NCBI GenBank assembly: GCA_028386065.3
Contig: JAKUCV010007537.1
Location: 1-64,000 of the forward strand
Origin: Turnera subulata
Taxonomy: Eukaryota > Streptophyta > Magnoliopsida > Malpighiales > Passifloraceae
DNA length: 64,000 nt
Reading direction: 5' to 3'
A program made the position numbers and the translations under genes. The notes under the pieces are model-generated. The model did not search any database, had not been told where the DNA came from, and saw only the letters and a list, made by a program, of their open reading frames with translations. Below are positions 46,768 through 60,100 of this stretch, in pieces. How positions within the stretch are numbered: position 1 is the first letter of the stretch; each line of letters begins with the position of its first letter.

Positions 46768-49700
46768 TGAAACGCCCCGACCCGTATTTACCGTACACAG
46801 TAAACACGTGCCGGAATTGTGACGACCCAGCCAAACCAAGCCCAGCATACAGTGTATACAACCGAAACTCGGGCTCAATAGCCCAAAATAAAAGCATCAG
46901 AAATCTGGCCCTTCGACCCAACAATAACAATTAAACATATCACCCGAACCCGGGATCATCTATAACATCATAATCGGCCTAACGGCCCAACAATATAATG
47001 CACAACGGAAGACTTAATAACTCACAAAGACACTGTATGCGACATAGATGCAAACTATGGATCCAAGTCCTGTCCAAGGGATAACGCTGCAGCCTGTCTG
47101 GTATGCATCAAACCTGAACCACAAATAACTCAACCTACGGGATGAAAGCCCGCAGGTGAGGGGTGAGTCCAAAGTCCTCACAACTATGGATAGGTGATCA
47201 ATATGCAACCCTAAAAATTACTCAAAGCTGAAATCAGACAATGACCCCCAAAACATACCAAACCAAAAGACACGACCCAAAACTGGTCCAAGACCACAAA
47301 GACTCAAATAAAAATCCAATTTTCCAATTTTATCTTTCCAGGCCCTGTCACAGATAAGCTAGGGGTCAGACCTGGTTCTCAACATATTCCGGGTGCCAGA
47401 CCAAATCCAAGAGAACCCAGGGATAGACATCCCAAAAATAATCACGGGATAGACATCCCAAGCATAGACATGCTTATCACAAGTAACCCAGGTCATGGCC
47501 ACCACAAAACAGTCTTAAACCATCGAGTCGTACCTCTACTTATCACGTGACAATTATATTATCATCATCAAAATCAAAACACAGGGATCAACATCCCTAA
47601 CAAAAATCCCGGGATAGACATCCCAAACCAGACCAAGGATCGACATCCTTATCACCAATTATTATTTATTCCATTTTATTTTATGCCAAAAAGACACAAG
47701 GATAAACATCCAAAAACAACCAGGACACTGGGATAAACGTCCCGAACCAAACCACAACAAATGCAACATCCAACAATGCAATAATCATCAAAACATAATA
47801 ACTGAGTAATACAGGCACATATTGAAGGAAATCCATCCTCACCTTGGCCGATTACTCAACTCCGGAGACAATAACCGGTCCAAAGCCGGCTCCTCGGGAA
47901 ACTGCCCGATATCCAAGCCTATACAGCAAAACAACATGTTCACATAAATGCACATAATCGGTATATTATGATGCCAATACTGCGAAATAACCCATCCCGG
48001 TTCATATCCTTTATTATCATCTTTTACCATAATTATCCCTTTTTCCGAAAATATATCGTATGCATATAAGGTTACAAAAATATAATTCCAAAACTATTAA
48101 ATCAAAACATTTTCATAAAATAATATACTTTTTCCAAAATAATAATTACCATAATTTTTCTAGAAATTATAACATATGTATATATATTTTCCATAATATT
48201 TCCATACAAATTATTATACTTTCCAAAATATAATTTCCAAGTATTATTATTTTATTTTATTTTTTATTTTTTCAAAGAGATATTATTATGTGTACACCAC
48301 CATATTTATTTTCAAAACATTTCTATAGTATATATACCCCTTTTCTAAAATTTTTTTACTCTTATAATAATTTTTCAAAGGATATTCATATACTATATAA
48401 TTACATTACTTTCCCCAAAATATTTAACCAATTTCCAGAAGAATTAAGTCATAAATTTCCATGATTATTATTTACCATACACTATATATACATATTTTTA
48501 GAAAATACATATTCCATAATATATTTATATATATTTTTCCAGTTTATTATTATTTTTTATTATCATTATTATTATTATTACTATATTTTTTTTATTAAAA
48601 TCGGGCTGGGCCAAATCTCACAGCCCACAACCCAAACCAACATATTACTATTCCAGCCCAACAACCAGCCCACAAAATTAACCCACAAAACCCAGCCTAA
48701 GGCCCAAGGTCTAAGGCCCAGGCACCCAAAACCCACGACCCAGGTGCCCAAGACCCGCGACCCAGGCGCCTTGCGGGTCGTCTTCAACAGCCGGGTCTGC
48801 TCACCTAGCAGCGGCGGGTGGCGCGACGAACGGCAGTGCAGCGCGGCTGGCGGAGCGACGCGAGCAGGGGACGGTGAGGTGGAGGCGTAGGGAGGCGTGA
48901 GGTGACGGCTGCAGGCGTGCTACCTGGTCGTCGCCGGTTGTGGGCCGTCGTGCGTGGAGAGGAAAGTGAGGCGGCGGCGTATGTCCTACAGTGACGAGTG
49001 AGGGAGCGCCGGTCACGGGGTCGACGCTTGCCATGGAGAAGGAAGGTGAGGTCGGCCTCCAGTTCACGATTGAAGTCCGTGCTTGCTCCACGATTTGTTG
49101 CTCATGGCGGTGGCGAGTTGAAGAGGTAGGAGATGCGATCTGCAGCAGCGGTCGGCGAGTTGCTGGCTGCGGTGGCAGACGAAGGAGGAAAGAGGGAAAG
49201 AGAGGAGAGGGGAGGAGCTGGTGGTGGCGGTCTCGGGCAGTGGTGGTTCCGGTGGTGGCTCAGTCGGGTGGTGTGTTGTGTGTAGTTTAGTTGTGTTTTT
49301 TTTTTTAGTTTCTTTTCTTCTTCTGGTTTCTTAGGTGCAGGAAAAGAATGGGTAGTTGGCAGTGAGGGGATGCAGAGAGTGTAGAAGGGTGATGCTAGGT
49401 GTGGGTGTGTTTTTGCAAGAAATGAAGGAAGTAAGAACGCAGGGTCACGGGGTGCACAGACAAAGCTCACAAGCGCACAGGTAAGTCACAGGCTGTACAG
49501 TGGGAGGCGGCTGCGTGACTCAATCACGCAGTCATGTCCCGACCGGACCAGAAAATAACTGTAATACCCCCTTTGTTATTTTCCGGTGTGATTTTTCCGA
49601 GAATTCCGGGACTCGAAAAATACCAACTTAGGTCCGAAAAATCCACGAAAAAATCCCGAGCGTGGGAAAAGCCTCGGTTTCGAAAAACGATGCTCGATTT

Positions 49701-49800
49701 ACCTTGAATTAATTACCCAAGATTAATTCTTTCGGTAAATCACTGTAAAAAGACTTTTACATTCCCGGTAAAATTCCAAATTTTTACCCGGGCTGTTACA
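46768..49800 (-). repeat. E5 5' LTR
   Basis: A 3033-bp LTR, opening TGTAACAGCCCGGG at 49800 (minus strand) and closing CGGGGCGTTTCA at 46768. Hairpin array at about 47400-47760, including GGGAT-AGAC-ATCCC and AAGCAT-AGAC-ATGCTT units. GC-rich block at 48700-49300. Confidence 0.85.
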
Positions 49801-49841
49801 GTCCACCCGGCTGAGCCTTACAGTCATTCCCAATATTAATG

Positions 49842-50513
49842 TCACGAACTACAATATTTTAGTGAACCAATTCTCAAGTCTTCCACCATGTCGTTAATAT
49901 AGTTACATCAGAATTGTGTGGTCGTTTTTCTCACAGCACTTACATAATGTGAAGTTGCTTCTTCAATGAAGTTGATCAATGGCATATGATATCTGTGTTT
50001 GAAGTCAATGAGGTTAGTTTAATCATTCTTCCAAGTCTTTATTTATATTTGAGTTACTGTGTTTATGTATGATTAGCTTTTGAGGATATTCTGTTTCACT
50101 GATTTTATATATATGTATCTTCTTCATTGGCAACTTACCTTCATTTTTTACCTCGCTTATTATTTCAAGCTACAAGCCGAAACGAGAGGAAAGTATTGTG
50201 ATTGATGCTATTCTTGCTCACCAAACAGTTTCAGTATTCTGCCTCTTTCTGTTGTTGAGTGTCACTTTAGTTTCTGTTTTTACTCCCCCAGGTTTGTAAA
50301 GTTGCTTCTGCTGTTGTATAATTGAAGTTTTTGTTTCATCAGAAAAGAAAGAAAAAGAACAAGGAGAGATGTCCATTTATGTTTTATGTCACGAACTACA
50401 ATATTTTAGTGAACCAATTCTCAAGTCTTCTACCAAGTCGTTAATATAGTTAGATCAGAATTATGTGGTCGTTTTCCCCACAGAATTTACATAATGGGAA
50501 GTTATAATGAAGT
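49842..50513. repeat. Direct duplication upstream of the NBS-LRR gene, copy 1 and start of copy 2
   Basis: A block opening GTCACGAACTACAATATTTT at 49842 recurs at 50388. Copy 1 runs to about 50370. Copy 2 is split by E6: 50388-50513, then 56043 to about 56590. The unit is about 550 bp. No gene seen. 49801-49841 is unassigned flank. Confidence 0.75.
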
Positions 50514-51117
50514 TGACGCAGGTGCTAATGTGAAAGGAGAAAGTTTTTTTCTCATGGTTTACAACCTGCCATTCAAGATTTGCAGGCTACACAAGTGTGG
50601 CAAATCTTCAGTAGGTGAAGACTTTGAACAAATAATGCAGTAGTGAATTTAGAGTTAGAATATTTCAAAGACAATGCAGTAGGTGAATTTAGACTTTGTG
50701 AAACAAAGTTTGCCGCCACCTATAATGCTAAGTGTGAACAAAATAAGCATGATGTGCTAGCAGTGTATTTTTGTAATTTGCATGTGCATGGAAGGTAGAC
50801 AACCTAGCCTATAAACATGCATGCAGTTGTAAGGTTTAAGCAAAAAAGTGAATTGAGTGAATAACATTGAGAGTTTTAACTCTTTCTTTTTCCAGTTCCT
50901 TGCTCTAAGGAGGATTCCTTGAGTTCTGAGCTAAAACACTTATCTCTTTTCTCTAATTTTTCTTTGAGTGGTGATAATATGTATCTCTAGGATAATTAGT
51001 GAGAGTGAGTGTCAAAACCAAAATATTTTAGGTGGTGTTAATCTGTATCCTTAAATATCTTGGTTACCCCAAAATCCAAACTAAGTACCCTTTACTTCAT
51101 TCTTTGGTCCGGCATCA
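50514..51117 (+). repeat. E6 5' LTR
   Basis: 604 bp. A TATA box (TATAAA at 50810-50815) lies midway, a plausible U3/R boundary. Differs from the 3' LTR by scattered substitutions and small indels around a GCAGTAGGTGAA repeat. Confidence 0.88.
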
Positions 51118-51142
51118 ATTTGGTAGCTGAGCATTTGATTTC

Positions 51143-52160
51143 ATGGCACCTAAAAAAGATAAAGGTGTTGTTGGATCTTCAAGCCAAGAGCCAACATTGC
51201 ATGACATCTAAATGGAGGAATTAAGGAAGCAAGTGCAAGAACTGCAAGGTTGAATTAGAGACTATGAAATTCGGGAACGTGAACAAACACGACCTGAAAT
51301 CATAGCCAATAATTCATCCGACGAGCATGAGGATTTTAATCCTTTTTCTCAAGAAAGAAGCCAAGCTTTAGATGAGGGAGTTGTGCCTTTCCGTCCACTT
51401 CCGCGTACTCATAATCTTCACAAGGACTTCAATATGAAGGTAGAAATACCCAATTTTGAAGGAAGACTACAACCCGATGATTTTCTTGATTGGTTAAATA
51501 CCGTCGAGAGAATTTTAGAGTCCAAAGATGTTCCTGAAAATGTGAAGGTGAAATTAGTGGCGATAAAGCTACGAAAACACGTTTCTATTTGGTGGGAGCA
51601 CTTGAAGAAACAAAGAGCTCGTGATGGAAAATCATCCATTTCCACATGGGCAAAAATGAAGAAGGTTCTTAAGCGGAAGTATTTGCCTGAAAATTTTAGG
51701 CAAGATGCTTATTCTTAAGTATCATAATTTCATGCAAAGAGAGCCGTCCGTGGAAGCATATACAGCAGAGTTTGATCATCTCATGCTATGCTGTGATGTT
51801 CTCGAGCCCGAAGAACAACTAATAGCTCGGTATCTTGGAGGACTTCGAGCTGAAATTGGTGATGTTGTCCAATTGCAGCCTTATTGGACTTATAATGACG
51901 TTGTGAAGCTTGCTCACAAGGTGGAAAAGCAGTTCAAGGAGAGGGAAAGATCCAATTCCAAAGTCTCTAACCGAGAGCCCTTTAAACGGGGAAGCAGTTC
52001 TAGCCTCAACAAGTCAGTAGCTGCCCCAAAGGCAGCTAATCCTATACCAACTTTTGGAGCTAAAAATTCAACTTCGTCAACCACACAACAAACCCCCAAC
52101 GCCAACTCTCGATAGTGCTTCAAATGTCATGGTTTTGGTCATATTGCTTCTGATTGCCTA
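51143..52160 (+). pseudogene. E6 gag (capsid-nucleocapsid), disrupted
   Basis: Starts at the ATG at 51143, 10 bp after the PBS. Stops TAA at 51209 and TGA at 51251 break the N-terminal part. A frameshift near 51700 splits the capsid domain, and a TAG at 52113 follows. The capsid part includes the F.G.L.P..FL.WL....ILE block (about 51455-51525), and a CX2CX4HX4C zinc knuckle (CFKCHGFGHIASDC) lies at 52116-52157. Gag would package the element RNA; this copy cannot make it intact. Confidence 0.82.
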
Positions 52161-55100
52161 AATCGGAAAATTGTTTCTTTGGTGGAAGAAGACATTGAAG
52201 AGGAGACCGTAGAGGAAGATGAAGAAGAACACGAGGAGGAAGATGTGACCCACGCTGATGAAGGTGATTCTCTGGTAATCCAAAGAGCCTTGACTATGGC
52301 AGAAGTTGAAGCTAGTGATTGGCTTCGAACGAACATTTTTCACACCCGTTGCACTTCGCACAATAAAGTTTGTGACGTCATCATCGACAGAGGAAGCTGT
52401 ACAAATGTTGTAGCAACTCACATGGTGGATAAATTGCAGCTGAAATCTGAAGCACATCCACAACCTTACAAACTGCGGTGGTTACAAAAGGGAGGCAATG
52501 TCAAGGTAACAAAATGATGCTTAGTGCAATTTTCCATTAGTAAAAATTATCAAGATATTGTTTGGTGTGATGTGGTACCTATGGATGCTTGTCATTTGCT
52601 CTTGGGTAGACCATGGCAGTATGATAGAAAAGCTATCCATGATGGATTCAAAAATACATGTACCTTCATCAAAGATGGGGTTAAGGTTGTTCTCGCATCA
52701 CTAAAACCGGAAAATATTTTCAAACCTATTTTAGGGGAGAAAAATAATTTGCTTTCTGGCAAAGAAGTCAAGAAGGTTGTACATGAGGAAGAAAACATTT
52801 ATGCTCTTATTTTTGTGGAGGAATCTTTGTCTTCACAGGAACAAGTGCATCCATCAGTACAGCCTCTACTTCAGCAATTTTCTGACGTAATTCCAGAAGA
52901 TATTCCTGGTGGTTTGCCACCTATGAGAGAGATTCAGCATTGTATCGACCTAGTTCCTGGTGCAGTCCTACCTAATAAAGCAGCATACCGGATGAATCCA
53001 ACAGAAAGTCAAGAATTGCAGCGACAAGTTGAAGAACTTATGGCTAAAGGATTAATACGTGAAAGTATGAGTCCTTGTGCCGTACCAGCCCTTTTGGTAC
53101 CGAAGAATGTGTTGACAGTCAAGAAATCAATAAGATCACCATCAAGTATCGGTTTCCTATCCTACAACTTGATGATCTTCTTGATCAACTGCATGGAGCT
53201 AAGGTATTCTCTAAAATTGATCTTTGTAGTGGCTATCATCAAATTAGAATGAGACCAGGAGACGAATGGAAGACAACTTTCAAAACTCGCAATGGCTTAT
53301 ATGAGTGGCTAGTCATGCCATTCGGATTATCTAATGCTCCCAGCACTTTTATGAGACTAATGACTCATGCTTTTATACCATTCATGGGCAAATTTGTTGT
53401 TGTCTACTTCGATGATATTTTGGTCTATAGCAGGTCTCATGAAGAGCATTTGGATCATCTGCACAAGGTGTTTCAGACCTTGACAGAGCAAAAGCTATAT
53501 GCCAACCTGAAGAAATGCCATTTCTTTACAGATAATGTTGTTTTCCTTGGCTACATTGTCTCATCCACAGGAATCATGGCAGATCCAAGCAAGATTGAAG
53601 CTATTTCAAGCTGGCCAACTCCAACTTCCTTCCATGACATAAGGAGTTTTAATGGCCTTGTCTCTTTTTACCGCAGGTTTATTCGAGGCTTTAGCACTCT
53701 TATTGCCCCAATTACAGAGTGCTTGAAAGGAGGATCATTCAATTGGACTGAAGCAGCCCAAAGAAGCTTTGAGCTTGTGAAGAAAAAAATGACAGAAGCT
53801 CCAGTCCTTGCTCTTCCAAATTTTGACATCATTTTTGAAGTCGAATGTGATGCTTCAAATGTCGGCATTGGTGCTGTGCTTAGCCAAGAAGGCAGGCCTA
53901 TTGCTTTCTTCAGTGAAAAGCTGAGTGACTCTCGAAGGAAGTATTCTACTTATGACAAGGAGTTCTATGCAATTATTAGAGCTCTTGATCACTGGAGTCA
54001 TTATTTACTTCCTAAGGAGTTTTTTCTCTACACCGACCATGAAGCACTGAAATACTTGAGCAGCCAGCACAAGTTGACAAAGCGACATGCTAAATGGGTT
54101 GAATTTTTGCAGCCATACACTTTCTCTCTCAAACACAAGTCTGGCAAGCTCAATCAAGTGGCTGATGCTCTTAGTAGAAGGCATTTACTACTTAATACTA
54201 TAGAGACCAATGTCATTGGATTCGACGTAATAAAGGAGCTTTATCCAGATGATGCTGATTTTGGCTCAATTTGGCAAGCTTGTGTTGAAGGATCCATTGA
54301 TCACTATTTCAAGCAAGACGGTTTTCTTTTCAAAGATAACAAGCTGTGTATTCCTCAATGTTCGTTGAGAGAGGAAATTATTCGAGAAACTCATGGAGGA
54401 GGTCTTGCAGGTCATTTTGGCAGGGACAAGACTTTGGCCCTTATTCAAGAAAATTCTTTTGGCCAAAAATGGCAAAAGATGTTGCATGTCTTGTGGAACG
54501 ATGCGGCATCTGTCACAAAGCCAAGATGCATGGACAAAATACCGGCTTATACACACCCCTTCCTATTCCTAACTCACCTTGGGAAGATGTCAGCATGGAT
54601 TTTGTTCTTGGACTTCCACGCACTCAACGTAATAAGGATTCAATCTTTGTTGTCGTTGACAGATTTTCCAAGATGGCTCACTTTATTCCATGCAACAAAA
54701 CAGCAGATGCAAGCCATGTTGCTGATCTCTATTTTCATGAAGTCGTTAAACTTCATGGAATTCCTAAGTCCATCACTTCAGATCGTGACACCAAATTTTT
54801 GAGTCACTTTTGGAGGACACTCTGGAGAAAATTTGGTACTAAATTACAATTTATTACGTCTCACCATCCTCAAACCAACGGACAAACGGAAGTAGTGAAT
54901 CGAAGTTTGGGAAATCTTCTAAGGAGCTTAGTTACGAAGAATGTCAAAGGGTGGGATTTGCATCTTGCTCAAGCTGAATTTGCTTACAACCGATCGAAGA
55001 GCCAAACTACAGGTCATTCCCCTTTTGAAGTGGTATATGGTCTAAATCCTAATAGTCCTTTGGATTTAATTCCAATTCCGATTAAAGAAGGATTTAGTGG

Positions 55101-55472
55101 AGATGTAAGCGAAAGGGCACGGGAGATCAAGCAGTTGCATGAAAAGGTGAGAGCTCACATTGAAAAGCAAACTGCAAAATATTGTGAGCGTGCAAATAAA
55201 TTTCGGAAGCCAGCAGCATTCAAAGAAGGTATTTGGTATGGATTCACCTGAAGAAAGAAAGGTTTCCTAGCAAGAGAAAGTCAAAACTCTCTCCCCGAGC
55301 TGATGGTCCATTCAAAGTTTTACAACGAGTTGGAGAAAATGCTTATAAAATTGAATTTCTTGGAGATTATGGGGTTTCTGCAACATTTAATGTGGCCGAT
55401 TTATATCCATATATTGTAGATGATGGAGATATAGCCTCGAGGACGAGTCTTCTTTTAACCGGGGAAGATTGA
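52161..55472 (+). pseudogene. E6 pol (protease, RT, RNase H, integrase), disrupted
   Basis: Protease near 52375-52400, with the active-site triplet reading Asp-Arg-Gly instead of Asp-Ser/Thr-Gly. RT from about 52840, with YFDDILVYS at about 53404. RNase H from about 53840 (VECDASN, TDHEAL). Integrase HHCC zinc finger at about 54390-54520, with catalytic Asp, Asp (TSDRDTKF, about 54776) and Glu (GQTEVVNR, about 54880). Lesions are a TGA at 52515, a small deletion with frameshift near 53100, a frameshift near 54455 and a deletion near 55235. The last frame ends at 55472 at the 3' LTR. Confidence 0.9.
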
Positions 55473-56042
55473 CGCAGGTGCTAATGTGAAAGGTGAAAGT
55501 TTTTTCTCATGGTTTACAACCTGCCATTCAAGATTTGCAGGCTACAGTGAAGACTTTGAGCAGATAATGCAGTAGGTGAAGACTTTGAACAAATAATGCA
55601 GTAGGTGAATTTAGACTTAGAATATTTCAAAGACAATGCAGTAGGTGAATTTAGACTTTGTGAAATAAAGTTTTCCGCCACCTATAATGCTAAGTGTGAA
55701 CAAAATAAGCATGATGTGCTAGCACTGTATTTTTGTAATTTGCATGTGCATGGAAGGTAGACAACCTAGCCTATAAATATGCATGCAGTTGTAAGGTTTA
55801 AGCAAAAAAGTGAATTGAGTGAATAACATTGAAGGAGGATTCCTTGAGTTCTGATCTAAAACACTTATCTCTTTTCTCTAATTTTTCTTTGAGTGGTGAT
55901 AATCTGTATCTCTAGGATAATTAGAGAGAGTGAGTGTCAAAACCCAAATATTTAAGATGGTGTTAATCTGTATCCTTAAATATCTTGGTTACCCCAAAAT
56001 CCAAACTAAGTACCCTTTACTTCATTCTTTGGTTCGGCATCA
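55470..56042 (+). repeat. E6 3' LTR
   Basis: 573 bp, followed by the GAAGT duplication. It has an extra GCAGTAGGTGAAGACTTTGA-type repeat and a small deletion compared with the 5' LTR. Confidence 0.88.
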
Positions 56043-57174
56043 GAAGTTGATCAATGGCATATAATATCTGTGTTTGAAGTCAATGAGGTTAGTTTAATAT
56101 TTCTTCCAAGTCTTTATTTATATTTGAGTTACCGTGTTTACGTATTAGCTTCTGAGGGTATTCTGTTTGATTCAATGAAGTTGATTAATGGCATATATAT
56201 AATATCTGTGTTGGAAGTCAATGAGGTTAGTTTAATCATTCTTCCAAGTCTTTATTTATATTTGAGTTACCGTGTTTACGTATTAGCTTTTGAGGATATT
56301 CTGTTTGATTGATTATACATAGATGTAACTTGTGCATTAGCAACTTACCTTCATTTTTACCTCGCTTATTATTTCAAGCTACAAGCTGACAAGAGAGGGA
56401 AAGCATTGTGATTGATGCTATTCTTGCTCGCTTAAACCATATTCATCACCAAACAGTTTCAGCATTGTGCCTCCTTTTGCTGTTGAGTGTCATTTTAGAT
56501 CTGTTCTTACTCCCCCAGGTTTGTAAAATTGCTTCCCGTGTTGTATAATTGAAGATTTTGTTTCATCAAAAAAAAAAAAAAAAAAGAACAAGAAAATTTT
56601 CTGTTTTTGTTTCAACGTTTAATTCCAGAGTTTATTTTTATTTTCCGGGGGTGCTGAACTCTTTCTTATTGGACTTGTTTTTACTTTATCAATTGGTTTG
56701 TTTGTATTTCTTCACTCAGAAGAGAAAAATGATATCTTTTCTCATTTCCATCATTACAAGAAGACTTTTTTGTTTCTAAGGTGAGAAAAGAAAAACATTT
56801 GTTTCCTGTTATTGCTGTTGACTTCTTGTTCTCGATTCCCAGTTAGCTGGCTGTACATTTGGCGCGTTTTTTTTTCTCCATTAATTGTTGGCAGGCTTTC
56901 CAGGATAGAGGAAAGAGCAAAATTTCTATTTCCTTGTGCTTCTGAATTATTTCTCATTAGAGTTGTTTTTCCTTATATTGGTTGGTTTGTTTCTTTTCCG
57001 TTGCTCAAAAAAAAAAAAGAAAAAAAAAGAAGACTACAGTTATTTTCCTGTCATTGTTGTTGATTTCCTGTTCTCAATGCCAAAAACAAGAAACGGGTGA
57101 AAACAGAGGATAGGATATAATAGAAGAATTCAAAAAGAAAAAGAAACAAGAAGATAGAGGAAAAGAGAGCGAGA
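56043..57174 (+). promoter_or_regulatory. Upstream region of the NBS-LRR gene, with duplicated blocks
   Basis: Copy 2 of the 550-bp duplication continues to about 56590. Within it a roughly 130-bp block (AGTTGATCAATGGCATAT onward) is itself repeated at 56045 and 56178. A poly-A run follows at 56568-56585. 56600-57174 is T-rich with a second related pair of blocks (56800 and 57040 both hold TTCCTGT.ATTG.TGTTGA). It probably holds the promoter and 5' leader; no clear TATA box identified. Confidence 0.45.
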
Positions 57175-60100
57175 ATGATTGTAAATGCTGTAATTTCCAC
57201 TGCTGTATCGGAAGTATACAAGTGCTTGGCTGGTCCAGTGGGGGAGCAGATTGATTACTTGACCAAGTACGACGAAAACATTCAGAATTTGACTCAGGAA
57301 GTTGAGGAGCTGAAGGATGTAAAAGACAATCTGAAGCATTTGGTGGAAGATGAAAGAAGAAAGGGGAAAGAGATTGAAGCCAATGTTCAGAGGTGGCTGA
57401 CACGAGCGGATGGGGTCACAGAAGAGGCGGACAAGTTCTTTGAACTTGAGGAGAAGGCGAAAAAGAGGTGTTTCTTTGGAGTCTGCCCTGATTTAAAGAA
57501 ACGCCACCAGTTTAGTCGAAAAGCAAAACAGAAGATACAGGTTGTTGAGAATCTCCTTGGAAAAGGAAAAGAGTTTGACAGAGAAAGAGTTTCTTATTAC
57601 GCTGCTGTTTGTGGTATAGAGGTTGTCCAAGATTATCATGAGTTCGAATCGAGAGCTTCAGTTGTGAATGAAATCGTTGAAGCATTGAAGGATGCTAATA
57701 TTAGTGCAGTTGGGGTATATGGGATGGCTGGAACTGGAAAGACCACACTAGTGAAGAGGATTGCTGTACAAGTCAAAGCAGAAACTACATTCGATGTAGT
57801 GGTTGTAGCTAAGTTGTCGCAGACTCCAGACTTGAGGAGAATTCAAGGAGAAATTGCAGATGGTTTGCAGTTTAGATTCGACGCAGAGACCGAGAAAGGA
57901 AGAGCTAACCAGCTACGTGGCCGCATGATGAAAGAGGAGAAAATATTAGTGATTCTAGATGATGTTTGGGCAAGACTTGAACTTGAAGATGTGGGAATTC
58001 CATTTGGAGTTGTCCACCAGGGGTGCAAGATATTGATGACTTCTAGGTCCCTGAATGTATTATCACATGACATGGACTCGAGGGTGAATTTCTGGCTTAA
58101 AGTATTACCTGAAGAGGAAGCATGGGAGTTGTTTGAGAAGATGGTGGGTGGTGTTATGGGAGATCCTACCTTGAAAAATGTTGCGATGGAAGTGGCTAAA
58201 AGATGTGCAGGTTTGCCTGTGTTAATTCGTGCTGTTTCAAGAGCATTAGCACAAGAGGATTTGAATGGTTGGAAGTATGCCTTGAAGCAGTTGTCAAGTG
58301 ACACCGGTGGAATTGATGCTTATGTTCACCAGGCTTTAGAGTTGAGTTACAACTTTCTGAAAGATGATGCGATCAAGTCCTTGTTCGTACTATGTGCACA
58401 ACTTAACCCTCACAATATTCGAGTCGGAGAATTGTTAAAATACTGCATTGGCATGGGTTTGTTTAGAGGAAGTTGCACTGTTGATGAAGCAAGAACTACG
58501 TTGCATAAATATATCAAGGACCTCAAAGGCTCTTGTTTGCTGATGGAACATAATGCTAGAACTGTCACAATGCATGATCTTGTGTATGATTTTGCTGTCT
58601 CCGTTGCCTGTAAGGATGGTCATATCTTTACCGTAGCTCCTGATACTGCACTGAAAAAATGGCCTGCAAATAATGTTCTTCAGCAACTCGAGGCAATCTC
58701 ATTAATGAGGTATTGCAAAATCCCCGAGCTTCCTGCAGTTCTGGAATGCCCAAAACTCAAGTCATTTATGTTGTGGAGGGAAGACATCTCGTTGACTATC
58801 CCTGAATATTTCTTTAGAGAAATGAAAGAACTCAGAGTCTTGGGTCTGACAGGGATACATCTTTCAACTCTTCCTCTGTCGATTCAACATCTGGAAAACC
58901 TTCAGACATTGTGTCTCGATTTTTGTCATCTGGAAGATATACAGTTGATTGGACACCTAAAGAATTTACAAGTTCTCAGCATGGCCGGTTCTAATATTGT
59001 TGAGCTTCCAAGAGAAATAGGACAATTAACAAATCTGGGACTTTTGGATTTAAGTGATGCTCCAGGACTTGAACTGATTCCGGCAAACATCCTATCTTGC
59101 TTGACCAAATTAGAGGACTTGCTTATGGATAACACCTTTCTCCAATGGGAGGTCGAAGGACATGATGGTGAAAGGGACGTGGCCAGTCTAGCTGAATTGA
59201 AGTTACTGCCAAACTTGAGCAATTTAGAACTCAGTGTAATAGATGAAAAGATATTTCCCAAAGATCTATTCTCTGAGAAGTTGGAAAGGTTCAGAATCTA
59301 TATCGGGGATGGATGGGACTGGTTTGAGCATGTTGATTCATTAAGAGTGCTAAAACTCGAGCTGAATTCAAGCATTAAACTGGAGGAGGTGGGGATTAAG
59401 GTGTTGCTAGGCAGAGCTGAAGATTTACATTTATGTGAAGTAAAGGGGGCAAAAACTGTAGTACCTGATCTAGATTGCCATGGTTTTCCTGGGTTGAAGC
59501 ATCTAAGCATCCTGAATAATCTCGAGATCCAATGTATCATTGACCCAATAGCAGTGGGTCCTTGCCATGCTTTTCCCAGCTTGGATTGCATGTCTCTTAA
59601 CAATTTGAGCAACTTGGAGAATATTTATCACGGTCCACCAGAAGGAGTTTCATTTAGAAACTTAAAGATTCTAAAGGTGGAAAATTGTAATCGATTGAAG
59701 AATGTCTTCTCGGTCTCCCTAGCCAGACAAGTTTTGCAACTCGAAAAAATTGCCATTACTGGTTGCAAAATCATGCAAGAGATAATGTATGAGGGAGGTG
59801 AATATGATGCGGGAAAAGATGAAAAGATTGCGTTAACCCATTTGCGAAAATTGACTCTGCAACATCTCCCAGAACTCTCAAGTTTTTACTCTGAGCTAAA
59901 GACACCTTCAACATCCCTGGCAAGGCCAACACAGCTGGAAATGAATGTGAGGTCCAACAATGTGTCTGGGAACAATTCTAGGTCCAGGCCACTTTTTAGA
60001 AAGGTGCGTATGTATGGTCTGGTTGGTCATTTCTTTTGAACTGCTATATCAATCCGTTCCATGATATTTTTTCTTTACTGGCAAAGCATAGATGCGTAAA

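Larger units (their letters stand above)
27590..49800 (-). mobile_element. E5: outer family A element hosting S2, E4 and C1
   Basis: Best explanation of the region. The left LTR end TGAAACTCCTCGACCCG starts at 27590. The 3' LTR is scattered over 27590-27628, 31720-32009 and 39567-41853. The internal region is 41854-46767. The 5' LTR is 46768-49800. The pieces are in consecutive LTR order and orientation. Flanks are AACCA (27585-27589) and GTCCA (49801-49805), which do not match, so the target duplication is not confirmed. Internal content matches E1: polypurine tract, aORF1 remnant, aORF2, PBS. An alternative is that the left fragment belongs to a separate LTR. Confidence 0.65.
50514..56042 (+). 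mobile_element. E6: Ty3/gypsy retrotransposon with decayed gag-pol
   Basis: TSD GAAGT at 50509-50513 and 56043-56047. LTRs 50514-51117 and 55470-56042, opening TGACGCAGGTGC and closing TTCGGCATCA or TCCGGCATCA. PBS TGGTAGCTGAGC at 51121-51132; polypurine tract ACCGGGGAAGA before 55470. Domain order protease, RT, RNase H, integrase marks Ty3/gypsy. A chromovirus clade (Reina/CRM-like) is likely from the integrase wording, but I see no chromodomain. Several stops and frameshifts make it non-autonomous. Confidence 0.93.
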
